A DNA stretch of 64,000 nt from NCBI GenBank assembly GCA_903863935.1, contig CAIPDV010000122.1, forward strand, positions 1 to 64,000, written 5' to 3'. This stretch comes from an uncultured Bacteroidota bacterium (GTDB lineage Bacteria > Bacteroidota > Bacteroidia > JABEUT01). Below are positions 61,090 to 64,000 of the stretch, in pieces. Every line of letters starts with the position of its first letter. Within the stretch, counting starts at the first letter, position 1. Made by a program: the position numbers and the translations under genes. The notes under the pieces are model-generated. The model was given only the letters and a program-made list of their open reading frames with translations, did not search any database and was not told where the DNA came from.

Positions 61090-63483
61090 TTGAGAAAAAG
61101 ATTCTTTTATTTTTCGCTTTTCATCCTCTGCTTTTCGCTCTCCAATGCTCAAAATGGCATTATTACTACTGTGGCTGGCGGAAACCTTGGAAACAATGTA
61201 ACCGGGGTAGATTTTGGAATCAATCCATATGCTGTTGTTCCAGATAATATGGGTAACGTATACATAGCCGACGCTTCCAATCACATAATACACAAGCTAA
61301 ATATAACAACCGGAAAATTAACAGTAGCTGCCGGAAACGGGAGTTATGGCTACACTGGTGATGGCGGACAGGCAACCGATGCACAGTTCAATTACCCGGT
61401 AGCAGTCGCATTAGATAAAGCAAATAACCTTTACATGGTTGATGAATCCGATCAATGTGTTAGGGAAATAAATGCTACAACCGGAATCATAACAACAGTA
61501 GCAGGTAATGGCAGTTGGGGGTTCAGCGGCGACAATGGCCCTGCAACCAATGCACAATTCAATAATCCGCTTGCAATTGCAATTGACACAAACAATAATT
61601 TATATATCTCAGATTACAGTAATAACAGGATTCGCAAGGTAACTGCATCAACCGGAGTTATTACAACCATTGCAGGTAATGATTCTACGGGATATAACAG
61701 GGACAGTATACCTGCTGATTCTGCCTGGCTGCATAGCCCTGCCGGAATTGCACTTGACAAAGCGGGCAACATTTACTTTGTGGATCATGACAACTGTCGC
61801 ATTAGGATGATCAAAGCTTCGAATGATACTATTTACACCCTCTCCGGCGGAAAAGCAGGTTTTTCAGGTGACGGCGGGCCTGCCATCAAGGCTCAGTTTT
61901 GGTATCCACTTGGAATAACTGTCGATGCAGCAGGTAATGTATATATCGGTGACACCTATGATAACCGCATCCGCGAAATAACAGTTGGAAATGATACCAT
62001 CCGCACAATTAGCGGAACAGGCAGCAGCAGTTTTTCAGGAGACGGCGGGCCTGCTTCTGCGGCGGCTGTTTTCCAGCCTCACTATTTATCATTTGATGCA
62101 GCAGGTAATTTGTTCGTAGCCGATATGGGAAATAATCGTATCAGGGAAATAACAGTTTCCAATGGAAATATAACTACCCTTGCGGGTGACGGTGATCCGG
62201 GTTATAATGGAAATAATATTTCAGCTGTTAGTGCACAATTATCCTACCCATTGGATATAGCGGCAGATGATTCAGGGAATGTGTATTTCTCGGAAGGAGG
62301 CAATAATATGGTTCGCGAAATAAATTCAAGGACTGGCAATGTTTTAAAAATTGCGGGCAATGGTACAGGTGGTTTTTCAGGTGATGGCGGCCCGGCCGGA
62401 AAAGCACAATTCAATGGCCCCACAGGAATTGCTGTAAATGATACAGGAAATATATTTATATCAGATGAGTACAATAATCGTATCAGGGAAGTAAACGCAC
62501 TGACCAACACCGTTACAACAATAGCGGGAAATGGCAAAGGAGGTTTTTCCGGAGATGGTGGCCGTGCAGTTACGGCTGAATTGTATTACCCTGTGGATGT
62601 TGCTATTGCCAAAAACGGTGACATTTATGTTGCAGATATGATAAATGACCGAATCCGTAAAATTAGTGCTGGTAACGGGCACATCCGTACTATTGCGGGT
62701 AATGGATTCAACTCAACCAACTGGGGTGGCGGATTCAGTGGGGATGGTGGCCCTGCTACTCTGGCAGAATTAAACCAACCTCAGGGTATAGCTTTAGATG
62801 GTTCTGATTCTAATTTATATATAGCTGATACATGGAACTTGAGAATACGCAAGGTAGATCTTACCAAAGGAATCATCACAACCATTGCCGGTAATGGCAA
62901 CTGGGGTTACTCCGGCGATGCAGGCCCTGCATCGGCCGCCACAATGACTGCCCCAACTTCCGTAAGGCTTGATGCATTCGGCAACATCTATTTTGCTGAT
63001 TTTTATAATAACTCTGTACGGCAGATAAATGTTTGGGATAGTACAATAACAACTGTTGCAGGAACAGGATATCAATCTTATAGCGGAGATGGAGGTTATG
63101 CTTCGTCTGCTGAACTTGATCTGGCCCACGGACTTGGTTTTGACAACGCAGGCAGTCTTTATATTGCAGATTATGGTAATAACCGTATCCGTAAAATAAA
63201 TACTCCGGTTGGAATAAACTCCATTGGTGAGAAAGGAAGCATTTTTGTATATCCTAATCCTGCAACAAGTGAAATCTTTATTCATGTGAATGGATTTGAT
63301 GCTGATCATGCAACACTTGAACTGCTAGACCTTACCGGAAGAATAGTTCTTGAAAAGGAGTTAAACAATTTATTTTCAGCTTCACCACTTACTCTAAATA
63401 TTTCAGGTTTATCTGCCGGAATGTATTTTGTTCAGATAAAAAGCGGTACTCATAAATTGACATCAAAGATCATAAAGGAATAG
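61090..63483 (+). CDS. Secreted NHL-repeat protein with T9SS type A domain, TTG start
   Basis: A 797-residue secreted protein. The TTG at 61090 is the only start that keeps the signal peptide (RKRFFYFSLFILCFSLSNAQ). About twelve NHL-type repeats of some 55-60 residues follow, each with a GNGxxGFSGDGGPA turn, then ALDxxGNLYIAD and NRIRKI. They would form one or two beta-propellers. The last 80 residues (IFVYPNPATSEIFIHV, GLSAGMYFVQIKSG, KIIKE) are a T9SS type A sorting domain. It starts 31 nt after the C10 protease. The ligand is unknown. Confidence 0.92.
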   Translation: MRKRFFYFSLFILCFSLSNAQNGIITTVAGGNLGNNVTGVDFGINPYAVVPDNMGNVYIADASNHIIHKLNITTGKLTVAAGNGSYGYTGDGGQATDAQFNYPVAVALDKANNLYMVDESDQCVREINATTGIITTVAGNGSWGFSGDNGPATNAQFNNPLAIAIDTNNNLYISDYSNNRIRKVTASTGVITTIAGNDSTGYNRDSIPADSAWLHSPAGIALDKAGNIYFVDHDNCRIRMIKASNDTIYTLSGGKAGFSGDGGPAIKAQFWYPLGITVDAAGNVYIGDTYDNRIREITVGNDTIRTISGTGSSSFSGDGGPASAAAVFQPHYLSFDAAGNLFVADMGNNRIREITVSNGNITTLAGDGDPGYNGNNISAVSAQLSYPLDIAADDSGNVYFSEGGNNMVREINSRTGNVLKIAGNGTGGFSGDGGPAGKAQFNGPTGIAVNDTGNIFISDEYNNRIREVNALTNTVTTIAGNGKGGFSGDGGRAVTAELYYPVDVAIAKNGDIYVADMINDRIRKISAGNGHIRTIAGNGFNSTNWGGGFSGDGGPATLAELNQPQGIALDGSDSNLYIADTWNLRIRKVDLTKGIITTIAGNGNWGYSGDAGPASAATMTAPTSVRLDAFGNIYFADFYNNSVRQINVWDSTITTVAGTGYQSYSGDGGYASSAELDLAHGLGFDNAGSLYIADYGNNRIRKINTPVGINSIGEKGSIFVYPNPATSEIFIHVNGFDADHATLELLDLTGRIVLEKELNNLFSASPLTLNISGLSAGMYFVQIKSGTHKLTSKIIKE

Positions 63484-63911
63484 TAGACTTCGGAAATTTT
63501 ATTTGACATTATTCCATGACTCTTTATTCAGGGTATTTTTCAGAATTTATTAACAAAATTTAATGTGGCGAACCATTGCCTGCATACAAACCTTTGAGTA
63601 CTAATACAATCATAAAAATAATAGTTTGAACTATGCTTTAAACCACCTTACTATTTTGTTTGACACTTGACACTTCGCCAGGCAAAAAATAGACACTTCA
63701 AAAGCACATAAATTATTGATTATTAGTAAATTATATTATTTATTTACACTCAACCTTAAACATGAAAAAGTGTAAAAAAGTGTAAAACAAAACATCCGCA
63801 TATTAAGAATCCTGTCCAAGAATTTGTTTCAGGTAACAGAACAGGCTAATTTTTATCTTAGAATATTATCTTTGGCCCGCACAACAAAAAACTATAATCA
63901 GCGTTCCTAAG
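63484..63911. other. Intergenic 0.4 kb with repeated ACACTT/AAGTGT words
   Basis: No gene is seen. GACACTT occurs at 63662, 63669 and 63692; TTTACACT at 63743-63750; and AGTGTAAA at 63769-63776 and 63779-63786. TTTACACT and AGTGTAAA form a perfect 8-bp inverted repeat. This may be a regulatory region for the gene starting at 63912. Confidence 0.5.
63867..63874 (+). promoter_or_regulatory. -7 box TATCTTTG for the gene at 63912
   Basis: An exact TAnnTTTG match 37 nt before the ATG at 63912. No TTG at normal -33 spacing. Confidence 0.4.
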
Positions 63912-64000
63912 ATGACAACATATAAAATACCGACTTTAACGCCTATAAATATCCACTCTTCAATTAAAAAGTTCTACTTAACAGTTTTAGCATTTTTGTT
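63912..64000 (+). CDS. N-terminal fragment of a probably exported protein, cut by window edge
   Basis: An ATG at 63912 opens a frame to the window end (29 codons), beginning MTTYKIPTLTPINIHSSIKK and continuing into a hydrophobic run FYLTVLAFL. This looks like the start of a signal peptide with a long n-region; an internal start cannot be judged. It is supported by a good -7 promoter box upstream. The product is unknown. Confidence 0.5.
   Translation, partial: MTTYKIPTLTPINIHSSIKKFYLTVLAFL

Noticed and set aside
62815-63309. 164-residue minus-strand frame inside the NHL-repeat gene
   Set aside because: Antisense to well-conserved NHL repeats and the T9SS domain, so not coding.
1-64000. Search by eye for tRNA, rRNA, CRISPR arrays, transposases and prophage genes
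   Set aside because: Nothing convincing was found; a covariance-model scan would be needed to exclude a tRNA formally.

Overview
The window comes from a low-GC member of the Bacteroidota. Three lines of evidence agree. (1) Secreted proteins carry type IX secretion C-terminal sorting domains: type B in the protein at 24617-28816, type A in those at 58836-61058 and 61090-63483. (2) Several gene starts are preceded by the Bacteroidota-type -7 box TAnnTTTG (the best, with a TTTG -33 element, is at 18130-18159). (3) Several gene families and arrangements are typical of the phylum: folP-cdaA, short pabB plus a reduced pabC-like gene, DUF3078, DUF5723 and a PorE-like OmpA protein. The T9SS cargo, diaminopimelate-type lysine genes and absence of phage or transposase genes suggest a free-living chromosome segment, perhaps Chitinophagales or Sphingobacteriales; the order is inference. 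I saw no tRNA, rRNA, CRISPR or insertion sequence.

Layout. 1-1300: a truncated YwqK/MORN-like lipoprotein or secreted protein, a 0.5 kb gene-poor stretch with nested palindromes and a tandem repeat, and a small DUF5681-like protein. 1359-7930 (minus strand): agmatinase family, HU, fmt, two glycosyltransferases, folB, a small membrane protein and an F420-reductase-like enzyme, with two REP-like inverted repeats beside speB-like and fmt genes. 8019-16349 (plus): a Tat-exported glycosylasparaginase, a GT39-like membrane glycosyltransferase, dnaE, and the pabA-pabB-pabC-like folate operon with ATGA overlaps. 16351-23591: M23 peptidase, DUF3078 and other envelope proteins, lysA-lysC, and an acyl-CoA reductase. 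23709-29920: a predicted outer-membrane barrel, a giant T9SS type B adhesin-like protein and a Ycf48-like propeller. 29966-34893: folP-cdaA, an OmpH-like protein, a LysE exporter, dapA and a CDF metal transporter. 34961-42263: YceI, DoxX/HxlR, RidA, M61 peptidase, methyltransferase, lpdA and a TPR protein. 42267-48574: glmM, then DUF5723 - TPR - PorE-like OmpA in an operon likely tied to the type IX secretion/envelope machinery.

The most unusual part is 50423-56107. Five tightly packed plus-strand genes encode a REC-Crp/Fnr fusion regulator, a tyrosine phenol-lyase-like enzyme, a tryptophanase-like enzyme, a NorC-like cytochrome c and a NorB-like haem-copper protein. The two lyases are not simple duplicates: the three residues that separate tyrosine phenol-lyase from tryptophanase sort cleanly, one set in each protein. 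The NorB homologue aligns without gaps through the active-site helices of canonical NorB but has Tyr, Val and Asn where FeB-ligand His207 and Glu211/Glu215 should be, and Met where haem-b ligand His349 should be. It is therefore probably not an ordinary nitric oxide reductase. An acyl-CoA hydrolase/CoA-transferase gene lies upstream behind a leader that contains a strong intrinsic terminator (possible small RNA or attenuator), and nadA-nadB lie directly downstream. The window ends with a C10 cysteine protease, an NHL-repeat protein (both T9SS cargo) and the first codons of another gene.
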